From: Segatella copri
Lineage (GTDB): Bacteria > Bacteroidota > Bacteroidia > Bacteroidales > Bacteroidaceae
Direction: 5' to 3'
Assembly: GCF_949820605.1 (NCBI RefSeq)
Contig: NZ_CATKVU010000007.1
Location: 1-64,000, forward strand
DNA length: 64,000 nucleotides
Position 1 is the stretch's first letter; each line of letters begins with the position of its first letter. Below the pieces are notes generated by a model. The model was given only the letters and a program-made list of their open reading frames with translations. It was not told the origin of the DNA and searched no databases. Shown piece by piece: positions 51,574-61,069 of this stretch. Made by a program: the position numbers and the translations under genes.

Positions 51574-51661
51574 AAAATACTCAAATCCGAGAAATAAATC
51601 GCGTTAAAATACTCAAATCCGAGAAATAATCGGCAATAAAATACTCAAATCCGAGAAATAA
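51574..51661. repeat. Three 24-bp direct repeats at exact 32-bp period
   Basis: Identical 24-bp copies (AAAATACTCAAATCC...AAATAA) start at 51574, 51606 and 51638, separated by 8-nt spacers (ATCGCGTT and TCGGCAAT). They begin 37 bp upstream of the ATPase pseudogene and end 100 bp before the glnN promoter. Confidence 0.85.
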
Positions 51662-51761
51662 TATGCGTGAATTGTCTTATCTTTTGCAGGCTAAGAATAA
51701 GAAAAGTTTGAATTTTGCATAAAAAATACGCTCAAACGCTAGCAATTTGCTCATTTTTTCG

Positions 51762-51769
51762 TAACTTTG
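51762..51769 (+). promoter_or_regulatory. glnN -7 element
   Basis: TAACTTTG followed by CACC, 36 nt before the ATG. Confidence 0.5.
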
Positions 51770-51804
51770 CACCCGCAAACTTATAATAAATAATAAAAGA
51801 AAGA

Positions 51805-53994
51805 ATGGCTAATTTGAGATTTGAGGTTGTAGCCGATGCCTTTAAGAAAAGACCTGTAGAGGTAAAGGCTCCCAAGGTGCGCCCTTCGGAGTACTTCGCC
51901 AAGTATGTATTCAACCGCCAGAAGATGTACAAGTATCTGCCATCTGATGTGTATGAGAAACTCATCGATGTGATAGATAACGGTACTCGTCTGGACCGTT
52001 CCATCGCTGATGCCGTGGCTGCCGGCATGAAGCTCTGGGCTGAGGAAAACGGGGTAACACATTATACTCACTGGTTCCAGCCATTGACAGAAGGTACTGC
52101 CGAGAAGCATGATGCCTTCGTGGAGCATGACGGAAAGGGTGGTATGATTGAGGAATTCTCTGGCAAATTGCTTGTCCAGCAGGAACCTGATGCCAGCTCA
52201 TTCCCTAACGGCGGTATCCGCAATACCTTCGAGGCTCGTGGCTATTCTGCATGGGATCCAACATCGCCTGTGTTCATCATCGACGATACCCTCTGTATCC
52301 CTACCATCTTTATATCTTATACCGGTGAGGCTTTGGACTACAAGGCTCCATTGCTCCGCTCGCTCCATACTCTGAGTGAGGCGGCTACCGAGGTGTGCCA
52401 CTATTTTTACCCTCAGGTGAAGAAGGTGCAGACCAATCTCGGATGGGAGCAGGAATACTTCCTGGTAGATGAGAGTCTCTATTCGGCTCGCCCTGACCTG
52501 ATGCTCACAGGCCGTACCCTGATGGGACACGACTCCGCGAAGAACCAGCAGATGGACGACCACTATTTCGGAACAATCCCTGAGCGTGTGCAGGCTTTCA
52601 TGAAGGATCTGGAAGTACAGGCGCTCGAACTCGGCATCCCTTGCAAGACCCGTCATAACGAGGTGGCACCAAACCAGTTTGAGCTGGCACCTATCTATGA
52701 GGAGTGCAATCTTGCCGTAGACCATAATATGCTCCTGATGAGTCTGATGAAGCGTGTGGCTCACAAGCACGGTTTCCGTGTGCTCCTTCACGAGAAGCCA
52801 TTCGCTGGCGTCAACGGTTCGGGCAAGCACAACAACTGGAGTCTCTGCACCGATACCGGCGTACTGCTCCATGCAGCAGGCAAGACACCGGAGGACAATC
52901 TCCGCTTCGTAGTCTTCATCGTAGAGACCCTGATGGGTGTATATAAGCACAACGGACTGCTGAAGGCATCTATCATGAGCGCTACCAATGCGCACCGTTT
53001 GGGAGCCAACGAGGCTCCACCAGCCATCATCTCTTCATTCCTCGGCAAGCAGTTGACCGACCTCCTCGACCATATCGAGAAGGCAGACAAGGAAGAACTC
53101 TTCGCCCTGGCTGGCAAGAAGGGTATGGAGCTGGATATCCCTGAGATTCCGGAGCTGATGATTGATAATACCGACCGCAACCGTACCTCTCCATTCGCCT
53201 TCACCGGAAACCGTTTCGAGTTCCGTGCCGTAGGTTCAGAGGCCAACTGTGCGTCATCTCTCATCGTACTGAATGCTGCCGTAGCTGAGGCTCTCGAAGA
53301 CTTCAAGGCTCGTGTAGATTCCTTGATTGCTAAGGGCGAGGACCAGACATCGGCTATTATAGATATTGTACGCGAGGATATCAAGACCTGCAAGCCTATC
53401 CGCTTCGACGGCAACGGCTATTCTGATGAGTGGAAGGAAGAGGCTCAGAAGCGAGGTCTGGACTGCGAGGCATCCTGCCCGGTAGTCTTCGACCGTTATC
53501 TGGATAAGGAAAGCATCGAGATGTTTGCCAAGACCAACGTGATGAGCGAGAGCGAGTTGAAGGCGCGCAACGAGGTGAAGTGGGAGACCTATACCAAGAA
53601 GATTCAGATTGAGGCTCGTGTGATGGGCGACCTGAGCATGAACCACATCATCCCTGTGGCTACCCACTATCAGAGCCGTCTGGCAAAGAACGTAGAGGGC
53701 ATGATTCACATCTTCGGTGGCGAGGAAGGTAAGAAACTGACAGCCCGCAACGTGAAGATTATCCGTGAGATAGCCGAGCGCACCGAGGCAATAGAGCGTG
53801 GTGTAGAGGCATTGGTAGATGCCCGCAAGGTAGCCAACAAGATAGAGAGCGAGCGCGAGAAGGCAGTAGCATATCACGACACGGTAGCTCCAAAGATGGA
53901 GGAAATCCGTTATCAGATAGACAAGCTCGAGCTCCTGGTAGCCGATGAACTTTGGACTTTGCCAAAGTATCGTGAGCTGTTGTTCATCAGATAA
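51805..53994 (+). CDS. glnN: Glutamine synthetase type III
   Basis: A 729-residue GSIII, the large form characteristic of Bacteroidetes. It makes glutamine from glutamate, ammonia and ATP. Visible motifs: HYTHWFQPLTEGTAEKHD near the N-terminus, the EQEYFLVD active-site segment (about 215), HNEVAPNQFELAP (about 287), NGSGKHNNWSL, and NRTSPFAFTGNRFEFRAVGS. A long C-terminal helical region follows (about 590-729). Monocistronic, with a strong terminator. Confidence 0.96.
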   Translation: MANLRFEVVADAFKKRPVEVKAPKVRPSEYFAKYVFNRQKMYKYLPSDVYEKLIDVIDNGTRLDRSIADAVAAGMKLWAEENGVTHYTHWFQPLTEGTAEKHDAFVEHDGKGGMIEEFSGKLLVQQEPDASSFPNGGIRNTFEARGYSAWDPTSPVFIIDDTLCIPTIFISYTGEALDYKAPLLRSLHTLSEAATEVCHYFYPQVKKVQTNLGWEQEYFLVDESLYSARPDLMLTGRTLMGHDSAKNQQMDDHYFGTIPERVQAFMKDLEVQALELGIPCKTRHNEVAPNQFELAPIYEECNLAVDHNMLLMSLMKRVAHKHGFRVLLHEKPFAGVNGSGKHNNWSLCTDTGVLLHAAGKTPEDNLRFVVFIVETLMGVYKHNGLLKASIMSATNAHRLGANEAPPAIISSFLGKQLTDLLDHIEKADKEELFALAGKKGMELDIPEIPELMIDNTDRNRTSPFAFTGNRFEFRAVGSEANCASSLIVLNAAVAEALEDFKARVDSLIAKGEDQTSAIIDIVREDIKTCKPIRFDGNGYSDEWKEEAQKRGLDCEASCPVVFDRYLDKESIEMFAKTNVMSESELKARNEVKWETYTKKIQIEARVMGDLSMNHIIPVATHYQSRLAKNVEGMIHIFGGEEGKKLTARNVKIIREIAERTEAIERGVEALVDARKVANKIESEREKAVAYHDTVAPKMEEIRYQIDKLELLVADELWTLPKYRELLFIR

Positions 53995-54022
53995 TATTTC
54001 CTGGATAAGGAATTAAGATAAT

Positions 54023-54063
54023 AAAAAAAGAGTGCATTGTTTGTTACAGTGCACTCTTTTTTT
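54023..54063 (+). terminator. glnN terminator
   Basis: AAAAAAAGAGTGCA (54023-54036) pairs perfectly with TGCACTCTTTTTTT (54050-54063), 14 bp ending in the T tract. Confidence 0.9.
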
Positions 54064-54116
54064 GTTCCGGGAATATGGTAAAGTTGGTTAAGAGTAATAT
54101 AAAGAACGTGAGGAAG

Positions 54117-54148
54117 TTTGTTTCCTTGCTTGTTTTTTAGTACTTTTG
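54117..54148 (+). promoter_or_regulatory. Canonical promoter of the second AAA/DUF4143 gene
   Basis: TTTG (54117-54120), 20-nt spacer, TACTTTTG (54141-54148), in good agreement with the Bacteroides consensus. Confidence 0.65.
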
Positions 54149-54254
54149 CCCCATAATTATGGATTCAAGTGTGGAAAATGTGGGGAATTACACAAAAGAG
54201 GTATCAAAAATGTGTAAAACTCCACATTTTTCCCACTTCAAGAAAAATAAGGAT

Positions 54255-55588
54255 ATGTTTAACAGAACGATTATTCACGAATTGGAGCAATGGAAAGAGC
54301 GTAGAGACCGCAAGCCATTGATGATGCTGGGAGCTCGACAAGTAGGCAAGACATCGGTGCTGAAGAAATTTGGAAAAGACAGCTTTGAGCATTGTGCTTA
54401 TTTCAGTCTTGATGAAGAAGAGGATGTTTGTGATATCTTTTGCAAGACCAAGAACCCGCTGCAAATCATCGAGCAGTTGTCGTATCTTACATCCGAGCCA
54501 ATCTTGCCTCAAAAGACTTTGCTTATCCTTGATGAGATACAGGATTGTCCGGAAGCCATTAGTGCCATGAAATATTTCTGCGAAAAGACCCCCGAGTATG
54601 CTGTGGCTTGTGCCGGTTCGCTCCAGGGGTTGGCTTTTGGGCATCAGGGATTTTCGTTTCCAGTGGGAAAGGTGGATCACATGAACATGTATCCTGTTAC
54701 TTTTTCTGAGTTTCTGGAACAGCGTGATGCCAGACTCTATCAGTATTATATGTCGATAGATAGTTTGGAACCACTTCCTGATGTGTTTTTCGACCGTCTC
54801 TTGCAAGCCTTTACCGCCTATCGTATTTCTGGTGAAATGCCGGCAGTGGCTATGAAATAGAGAAAGATTTGAATGGTGTGGAAACGATGCTTCGTAACAT
54901 ACTGCAGGATTATTCCTTGGACTTTGTGAAGCATGCCACGCCTTTGCTTGCCAATAGAATTTCGCATGTCTGGCGGTCATTGCCGTCACAGTTGGCCAAG
55001 GAGAATAGAAAATTTGTTTATCAGCTGGTCCGTCCTGGTGCGGGAGCCCGTGAATATGAGAATGCTCTTACATGGCTTCAGAATGCAGGACTGATATACA
55101 AGGTAAGTTTGTGTTCTACTCCACAGGTACCTTTGAAATCATATGAAGATTTGAGCATCTTTAAGATTTACAGTCTTGATGTGGGCTTGTTGCGAGTTCT
55201 TGCAGAGTTGAGTCCTGAGGCATATTTGAGTGATAATCCAATTTTTAAGGAATATAAGGGAGCTTTGGCTGAGAGCTATGTTCTTCAGAGTCTGGTGGCC
55301 AATGGAATCAGTTGCTCTCATTATTGGGCATCAGGAAATACGGCCGAAATAGAATTCATTATTCAGCGTGGTTTGGATGTGATTCCTATGGAGGTGAAGT
55401 CGGGAACAAGTGTTACCGGGCGCAGTTTGATAGAGTATAACAAGAAGTATTCTCCCCGTCTGCGCATCAGATATTCCATGCTTAATCTCAAAAAGGATGA
55501 TACTTTTGTCAATATCCCTCTTTTCCTGGCAGATAGAACAGAGCAGTTGATAGGATATGTGCAGTGGCCTTGCTATGTGGCAATGTAA
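54255..55588 (+). pseudogene. AAA/DUF4143 ATPase, frameshifted in the middle
   Basis: From ATG 54255 (MFNRTIIHELEQWKERRDR; an open frame extends to 54159) the ATPase half contains Walker A LGARQVGKTS and Walker B LLILDEIQDC. Near 54846-54850 the frame breaks: after GEMPAV the first frame reads AMK-stop, while the other frame reads GYEIEKDLNGVETMLRNIL and continues through the DUF4143 half with IPMEVKSGTS to 55588. One missing base, or two extra, explains it. Without the shift the protein would be about 444 residues. Such proteins are common in Bacteroidales; their role is unknown. Confidence 0.8.
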
Positions 55589-55698
55589 ATATTTATATCC
55601 ATAATTAGTTTCCTTGGCTTGGGGTAATCTAGCAGTGAGAAGATGGATTATAACATGCATGTTTCCTCTTTTTTATCACTTTCAGCAAAATAAAATTC

Positions 55699-55806
55699 TA
55701 TAGTTGTACGACTATAAAGCTACAGTTGTACGACTATACATGCTATAGTTGTACAACCATAGAGCTATAGTTGTACAACTATAGGGTTCTTAGTCGTACA
55801 ACTATA
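55699..55806. repeat. Five palindromic TATAGTTGTACnACTATA units at about 22-bp spacing
   Basis: Units at 55699-55716, 55721-55738, 55744-55761, 55766-55783 and about 55791-55806; each is an 18-bp near-perfect palindrome centred on GTAC. Start-to-start spacing is 22, 23, 22 and about 24 bp. The surrounding 55589-55955 stretch holds no gene. Confidence 0.85.
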
Positions 55807-55955
55807 GAATTCCTATTCGTTATTTTAAAAGTGTAAATGTGTAACGCGTTGATTTACAGTATATTGCTATTTATTGTTGTATTTGCAATATTCATGAATA
55901 AATTGGAGTCAGTTGAAAATATGGAAATCTCAGCGATGTAAAGCTAAAGAAAAAA

Positions 55956-57077
55956 TCACGGAAGAACCTGATGTTGCCTCATCATTATAATCGGCACCTT
56001 TACCATATAAGTCTTTTCTGATTGCAGAACGATGGGAACGAAGGCTGTCAGCAGTTTATAGCGGTCGAAGAGATTCTTGATGCCTATTCCTGAGCTGGAG
56101 AAAGCCGATGGACTTTCTTCCGGATAAGGAACGAAGGCATTCGCTACGCATACATAGTCGCCATCCCTGTAAATATGTATCGCCAGTGGATGCTCCTCCG
56201 AATGCTGGTTATGCTTCACGGCATTCTCTACTAGAAGCTGAAGACTCAGTGGCAATATCTTCTCGTCATCGCTGTGACAGATACCAGCATCTATGGTAAA
56301 CACAAAGTTGCCCGTGTATCTCATCTCGATGTGATGGCAGTAATCACGGATGAATCTTAAACTTTCGTTCAGCGAAACGGTATCGTCGCTGATATGGGCT
56401 ACAATATATTTGTAGATATGGGCCAACCTGACGGTAAACTCGCTAGCTTTCCGAGGATCTTCCTCTATGATGCCCGATAATGTGCCCAGACTGTTGAACA
56501 TGAAATGTGGATCAAGCTGTAGTTTCAGCATGTTCAGCTGGGCCTTCATCGCCTTTTCGCTTTCGCCCTTCAGTTGTTGTGCCATCTCCAGGTTTTCATC
56601 ATTCTTCTGCTTCAGAATAATTCCACAAGAACGCACCATGCTCACGTTTGATATCAGGATAAACATGACGAGTTGGATATAGAAAAGTTCCACGGCAGAA
56701 TTCTGCAATCCATTCATTTCCTGGATATCACAGATTCCATAGCTTAAAAAAGCACTGCAGACGGTATTGAAGGCCAATGATATCAGGCAAAAAATATATA
56801 TCCTGACATTGGTGATACCCTTGTCCAATATGCGTTTGGCTACATAGTCGCATGCCATATTACTGCCAGTAAAGTAACCCGAGAACAATATCAAATATAA
56901 AAACACAAGGTACATGGAAGTCTCAGAGAATGGATCTTGCACCAGAATCGACATTGGAAATCTGAAATATACTATGATATAAAAGAAGAAAAATGTGGTG
57001 ACACTGATTCTGCTAACTCCCAATATTGAGAATGGAAGCCCTATTAATGCCATTATTTTTTTTTTCGTAAGTTTCAT
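55956..57077 (-). CDS. LytS-like sensor histidine kinase (His_kinase family)
   Basis: A 373-residue membrane kinase. Four hydrophobic segments lie at about 22-42, 54-72, 92-114 and 130-148. A coiled stretch (155-185) follows, then the His_kinase motif QLDPHFMFNSLG with His191. The ATPase domain has LLVENAVKHN and SSSGIGIKNLFDRY. This family phosphorylates LytTR regulators; the only candidate here is the gene at 60129, 3 kb away. Promoter TACCTTTG read leftward at 57114-57121. Confidence 0.9.
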   Translation of the reverse strand: MKLTKKKIMALIGLPFSILGVSRISVTTFFFFYIIVYFRFPMSILVQDPFSETSMYLVFLYLILFSGYFTGSNMACDYVAKRILDKGITNVRIYIFCLISLAFNTVCSAFLSYGICDIQEMNGLQNSAVELFYIQLVMFILISNVSMVRSCGIILKQKNDENLEMAQQLKGESEKAMKAQLNMLKLQLDPHFMFNSLGTLSGIIEEDPRKASEFTVRLAHIYKYIVAHISDDTVSLNESLRFIRDYCHHIEMRYTGNFVFTIDAGICHSDDEKILPLSLQLLVENAVKHNQHSEEHPLAIHIYRDGDYVCVANAFVPYPEESPSAFSSSGIGIKNLFDRYKLLTAFVPIVLQSEKTYMVKVPIIMMRQHQVLP

Positions 57078-57308
57078 AATGAATAACTTTTAATTGGTTC
57101 TACATTTTGTTTGCAAAGGTATAATAAAAAGCTTTAACCGAAAAACAAAAATCCCATTAATCGTGAAAAACAGGCAATGAATGCCTCTATTTTTGCCTTA
57201 AATCGTTACTTCAGCTCTTGCAAACCATTGAAAACAGGGGCAGAACCATTCATTCCTTAAAAAATACTGTTCAGGGAATCATGGGGATCCATCTTGAAAA
57301 ACTCTTTG

Positions 57309-57316
57309 TACTTTTG
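57309..57316 (+). promoter_or_regulatory. -7 element of the small lipoprotein gene
   Basis: TACTTTTG followed by CATC, 37 nt before the ATG at 57354. Confidence 0.5.
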
Positions 57317-57353
57317 CATCGTCAATTAGTAATAATCATTAAATATCACAGTT

Positions 57354-57830
57354 ATGAAAAGAATCGTTTATTTAATGGGCGTTGCATTCGTCCTCATGTT
57401 AGCGTTGGTGTCATGTACTTCTGCTGATGCAGATTTGTCTGATACAATTACAGTAAATCAAGCTAATAGTATTACGCTTAAAAAAATTCAAGAGTACAAT
57501 CAAGTAATGCTGTTACAGCATCCTCAAACTAGAGGCACAAATGGTGGACTAAAGATCGCTGCACATGATATTGTTGGTGCATTTTCTGGAATCAATGCTG
57601 GAAAAGCTATTGCAGGGCTTTTTGGAATTGCAACAGGAGGAACGGGATCTGCTGCCACAATAATTGGCTGTGGAATCATTGGGGGTGCTGCTGCTTCGTA
57701 TAAATGTTATAGAAATAATAAGGGATTAACTACAAAAATTGAGGATTTTTATAAATATTCTTTGAATATCGTCAATGAGAATTTAAAGTCCGATACGACT
57801 AATTATTATATTCCATATATGTATCAATAG
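57354..57830 (+). CDS. Small lipoprotein with Gly/Ala-rich segment
   Basis: 158 residues. Signal peptide with lipobox ALVSC (Cys about 21). The middle contains the glycine-rich GAFSGINAGKAIAGLFGIATGG and GCGIIGGAAASYKCY stretches, which could insert in a membrane. It begins after a TRG motif (PQTRG) that may be a processing site. It resembles small exported bacteriocin-like or Bacteroides secreted lipoproteins, but I cannot assign a family. Its 3' end is 5 nt to about 20 nt from the IS4-type element. Confidence 0.65.
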   Translation: MKRIVYLMGVAFVLMLALVSCTSADADLSDTITVNQANSITLKKIQEYNQVMLLQHPQTRGTNGGLKIAAHDIVGAFSGINAGKAIAGLFGIATGGTGSAATIIGCGIIGGAAASYKCYRNNKGLTTKIEDFYKYSLNIVNENLKSDTTNYYIPYMYQ

Positions 57831-57835
57831 TTCGT

Positions 57836-59160
57836 TAATAATTCAATAATGTGCTAAGCAGCTATACGCTGTAAGCACGAGAGATCTTTGAAAATCTTGC
57901 TAATTAAAGTTCGGTTCGGGGTGTACCCACTTGCTTTAAAAATTCGTTTCACCAGATAAATGTTGGTCATCAGTGACTTGAATGAAGACATAGAATATTC
58001 CATTCCCATCTCCTTCATAGTTACCTTGGCAACATTTAGTGATGTGAACGAGGCATTGAAAGCAAAATCGAGTTTCCACTTATCGCGAGCCTGGCAGTCC
58101 ATAAGACCAGTATAGCCTTTGGCGTCACGAAAGCAAAATTCGATCTGGAACCTGGTTCTATAATAAAGAAGTACCTCTTCACCCGAAAGTGAGGTGTCTG
58201 TAGAGAAGAATAGTTTCTTCTTGCCATTCGGCATCTGCCAGATGACAAGTCTAACTTTACACTTGAGCGCCTTGGAATAGGCAATCAAAGTATAAGCTGT
58301 TCCTTCTATATCTTTCATCTCCATCTTCTCCATTCGAGTGAGGTCAAGATTCTTCATATCAATCTTGCCATCCTTGGTCTTTGGGCGACCACGTTTTCCA
58401 GTACGTGGACCAGCATAGACATAAAAGAGACAAGCATTGTCACGAAAGCGGCTTATCAAAGAGAACCCTTCTTTCTTTATCCCATTAACAAATGTACTTG
58501 TAGAGAAGTAAGCATCTGCAACTATGAGGGTTGAGAGTTTGAGAAGTTCATTGCGGTAACGCTTAATGACGCTGATATAGAAATCTACCATAGTCTTGTT
58601 TCTAAGACTCAGTTCTTTATTACTTAGCGACTGGTGTGCTCTTAACATCATGCAGTCTTTGGCAACAATATCAATGAGTCCAATACCCATGATTTCGAGA
58701 CCATGTTTAACAGACTGTGCACATCCCGACCAAAAACGACCGATATGTGGAGTCTTCTTGCCAGCTTTGCTGATGTAGCTGGGATCAATGGCAATAGCCC
58801 ATCTTCCCTGTTTACCAAAGAAGCGCTTGGCAAGTGAGACATTAAGTTTGAGCCAGTCAATGCTTTTCGACTTTTTTAAGCCGAATGCGTTGCGGTAGGT
58901 TTGCTCAACATGTGAGCCATACCTCCCCATTTGGGTGAAATTTATCTTTCTTGGTATTACCATGAACAAAATTATCACCTCGATGAGTATTTTCTCGAAA
59001 CTTTTTGTTAACTTTGCAGCCGAATCTTCAACTGCATCTTTAAAGATATCCATATATTGGTCAAGTCCTGTATTCATATAATTTTGCGTTTGTCGTGATT
59101 TGCAAAGTTACTGAAAATCAGCGACTTGACCAACTTTTTATAGTTAAGTTTTCATAAGCA
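57836..59160 (-). mobile_element. IS4-type insertion sequence (ends approximate)
   Basis: One full-length transposase on the minus strand with about 80 nt of 5' non-coding sequence containing TAACTTTG read leftward (59103-59110). Possible short inverted ends are TGCTAAGCA near 57852 and its partner TCATAAGCA near 59160, but no target duplication was found. Confidence 0.65.
57854..59077 (-). CDS. IS4-family transposase
   Basis: A 407-residue DDE transposase. First Asp in AIAIDPSYIS (about 97), second in IVADAYFST (about 191), Glu in the family hallmark Y-x2-R-x3-E-x6-K (YRTRFQIEFCFRDAK, about 332). A basic insert (GPRTGKRGRPKTK) lies between the second Asp and the Glu, as expected. Intact frame. 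Confidence 0.92.
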   Translation of the reverse strand: MNTGLDQYMDIFKDAVEDSAAKLTKSFEKILIEVIILFMVIPRKINFTQMGRYGSHVEQTYRNAFGLKKSKSIDWLKLNVSLAKRFFGKQGRWAIAIDPSYISKAGKKTPHIGRFWSGCAQSVKHGLEIMGIGLIDIVAKDCMMLRAHQSLSNKELSLRNKTMVDFYISVIKRYRNELLKLSTLIVADAYFSTSTFVNGIKKEGFSLISRFRDNACLFYVYAGPRTGKRGRPKTKDGKIDMKNLDLTRMEKMEMKDIEGTAYTLIAYSKALKCKVRLVIWQMPNGKKKLFFSTDTSLSGEEVLLYYRTRFQIEFCFRDAKGYTGLMDCQARDKWKLDFAFNASFTSLNVAKVTMKEMGMEYSMSSFKSLMTNIYLVKRIFKASGYTPNRTLISKIFKDLSCLQRIAA

Positions 59161-59215
59161 TTTCTTAATATAAGTTATTGATTTACAGACGATTAAATAT
59201 TAATTTAACGCAGTA

Positions 59216-59737
59216 TTGATGTATAATCCTAAAATTATACATGTAAAGCTTCCAAAAGACTTTGAAACATTAAAAGATGTGGGGGAAGCTCATAACAAAC
59301 TTCTTTTAGGAAGTAACTATAGCTCTCCTTCAACAAGAGCAACCGTAGTACGAGATCCTGTAGATGCTAAAATACCACCTATTCTTACACTGGACAAAGA
59401 AAAAGTTAAGATTGCATTAAATAGTAAGGATTTTAAGAATCAATTTGATAAAATTATCTCCAATTTGGATAAGTCTACCATTGATGGAGAGCTAGATATA
59501 AATGGCTATTTTAGAAAAAATCCAACTGGGTCTGTTCGTGCTGAAAATGCTATAAAAGAATACTTGAAACTTTTTACAACATATCCTGAAAATGTAGATG
59601 ATATCATACAGATTACCAACGATTATATAAATATTATAGAATCGAATAATGAATTTAATGATGATGAGAAAGCTATGATTTATGCTGGTTTAATGGTATC
59701 TATTTATAGTCCGCAAATATGGGATAATTTTAAATAG
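59216..59737 (+). CDS. Small protein of unknown function, possibly missing its N-terminus
   Basis: 173 residues, acidic, helical, no signal peptide. It begins MYNPKIIHVKLPKDFETLKD, then VGEAHNKLL, a motif that in Bacteroides secreted lipoproteins follows the signal peptide. In-frame sequence upstream of the ATG is closed by a stop seven codons earlier, and the IS4-type element ends about 55 nt upstream. The leader region may therefore have been lost through the insertion. The C-terminal part (DEKAMIYAGLMVSIYSP) looks ordered. Confidence 0.6.
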   Translation: MMYNPKIIHVKLPKDFETLKDVGEAHNKLLLGSNYSSPSTRATVVRDPVDAKIPPILTLDKEKVKIALNSKDFKNQFDKIISNLDKSTIDGELDINGYFRKNPTGSVRAENAIKEYLKLFTTYPENVDDIIQITNDYINIIESNNEFNDDEKAMIYAGLMVSIYSPQIWDNFK

Positions 59738-59753
59738 TCTATTATATTTCACA

Positions 59754-59802
59754 GAACTTTCGTATGTAGCTCAAGTACGTCTGGGCTTACTTGCGAAAGT
59801 TC
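59754..59802 (+). terminator. Terminator-like hairpin
   Basis: GAACTTTCG (59754-59762) pairs with CGAAAGTTC (59794-59802); AGC/GCT pairs within. It lies 17 nt after the preceding stop. The T tract is weak. Confidence 0.5.
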
Positions 59803-60128
59803 AATATGTCATAGTTACAGGCATATCTGAATGAAGTAATAACTATATTTACTTAAAAAATTGTAGTTTAACATCCTTTTATTGTTCTTGATACAATAAT
59901 TTATTGTAGAATCGTTCTTATAAAAAAGTACGTATGAAATAAATATAAACAATTGAGTTTTTGTAGGTGGCATTCTTGGTTTTCTTAAGGATAAGTTGTA
60001 AGGTTTTTCTTTTCAGTTTCCGAAGGGGGACAAATGTAAGCAAGATTAGATCTTATTAGCTCCTTCGGGGAAATACAAATAGTCTTGGATGCTTGCTGCC
60101 TGCAAAACTTCTCCAAAAATATTAAGTC
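59803..60128 (+). other. Leader of the LytTR regulator gene
   Basis: AT-rich and gene-free. A hairpin uses CCGAAGG (about 60018) and CCTTCGG (about 60062), with AAGAT/ATCTT inside at about 60041-60052. It ends about 60 nt before the start codon and could attenuate the gene. No clear TAnnTTTG element was identified. Confidence 0.4.
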
Positions 60129-60884
60129 ATGGCAATGAAACTGTTAGTAATAGAAGATGAAAAGAGAATGTTCAATCAGCTCAGAAAGATGCTGTTGAAG
60201 ATAGAACCCAATGTGGTGATAGAGGGTCCGGTGACGAGTGTGGCTGAGCTGAGAGAAATTCTCGAAGACGGCAATCGTTACGACCTCATCCTTTCTGACG
60301 TGAGAATCAACGGAGGTACCTGTTTCAATGCCTTTGAAAAGCAGAAGCCGACGGTACCCGTCATTTTCATTACCGCCTATGATGAGTATGCGCTGAAGGC
60401 ATTCAGAAATAATGGCGTGGCGTATGTCCAAAAACCCGTAGAGGAAGACGAATTGAAGGAAGCGATGGAGAAAGCCAGAAAAATGCTTTCTCCACAGGAG
60501 AATATCACCCGGCTCCTCGCCATGCTCCAGCCTCAGACCCCAAAATACAGGGAACGCTTCCTGATCCCAAAAGGTGACCAGTTTCAAATCGTCAACAGTT
60601 TTTCCATCAGTCATTTCGATGTTGATGGCAAGAATACGATTGCCTATCTGGAAGATGGCACATCGGTTCATATTTCTGAGAGTATGAACGAACTCGAAGC
60701 CGAATTGGATCCCAAGATGTTCTTCCGCTGCAGTAGGCAGCATATCATCAACATCGAAGATATCGTGAAGATGGAGAGCACCTGGAATGCCAAGCTTATC
60801 CTCAGGCTCCGCCGCTATCCCGAGAAAGATTTCGAGGTGAGTAGAGATAGAGTGAAGGAACTGAAGGAGAAGCTGAACCAATAG
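60129..60884 (+). CDS. LytTR-family response regulator
   Basis: A 251-residue regulator. Receiver domain (about 3-120) with acidic pair IEDEKRM, phospho-acceptor Asp57 in LILSDVRING, and Lys in QKPVEEDE. LytTR DNA-binding domain (about 150-250) with FFRCSRQHIINIEDIVKME, the diagnostic segment. Likely partner of the LytS-like kinase at 55956-57077. The start could be Met3. Confidence 0.93.
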   Translation: MAMKLLVIEDEKRMFNQLRKMLLKIEPNVVIEGPVTSVAELREILEDGNRYDLILSDVRINGGTCFNAFEKQKPTVPVIFITAYDEYALKAFRNNGVAYVQKPVEEDELKEAMEKARKMLSPQENITRLLAMLQPQTPKYRERFLIPKGDQFQIVNSFSISHFDVDGKNTIAYLEDGTSVHISESMNELEAELDPKMFFRCSRQHIINIEDIVKMESTWNAKLILRLRRYPEKDFEVSRDRVKELKEKLNQ

Positions 60885-61069
60885 TAGGGGAAGAGGGCTT
60901 TTCTTGCTTTTAACGAATGGGTAATGATAAGGTTATATTTTGTAGCCTTATCATGGCCTTATACTATCTATTTTTTATCATTTTTCCTTTTTTTCTTACT
61001 AAAAATAAGAAAAATAGAATATTTTTGCAGATTTTATGCAAAAAAAGATAATATTTCATATTTTTATTG

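Noticed and set aside
51574..51661. Possible short CRISPR array
   Set aside because: Spacers are only 8 nt, there are just three repeats, and no cas gene is in the window.
57836..59160. Exact ends and target duplication of the IS4-type element
   Set aside because: Only weak end similarity (TGCTAAGCA against TCATAAGCA inverted) and no matching flanks, so no precise boundary is claimed.
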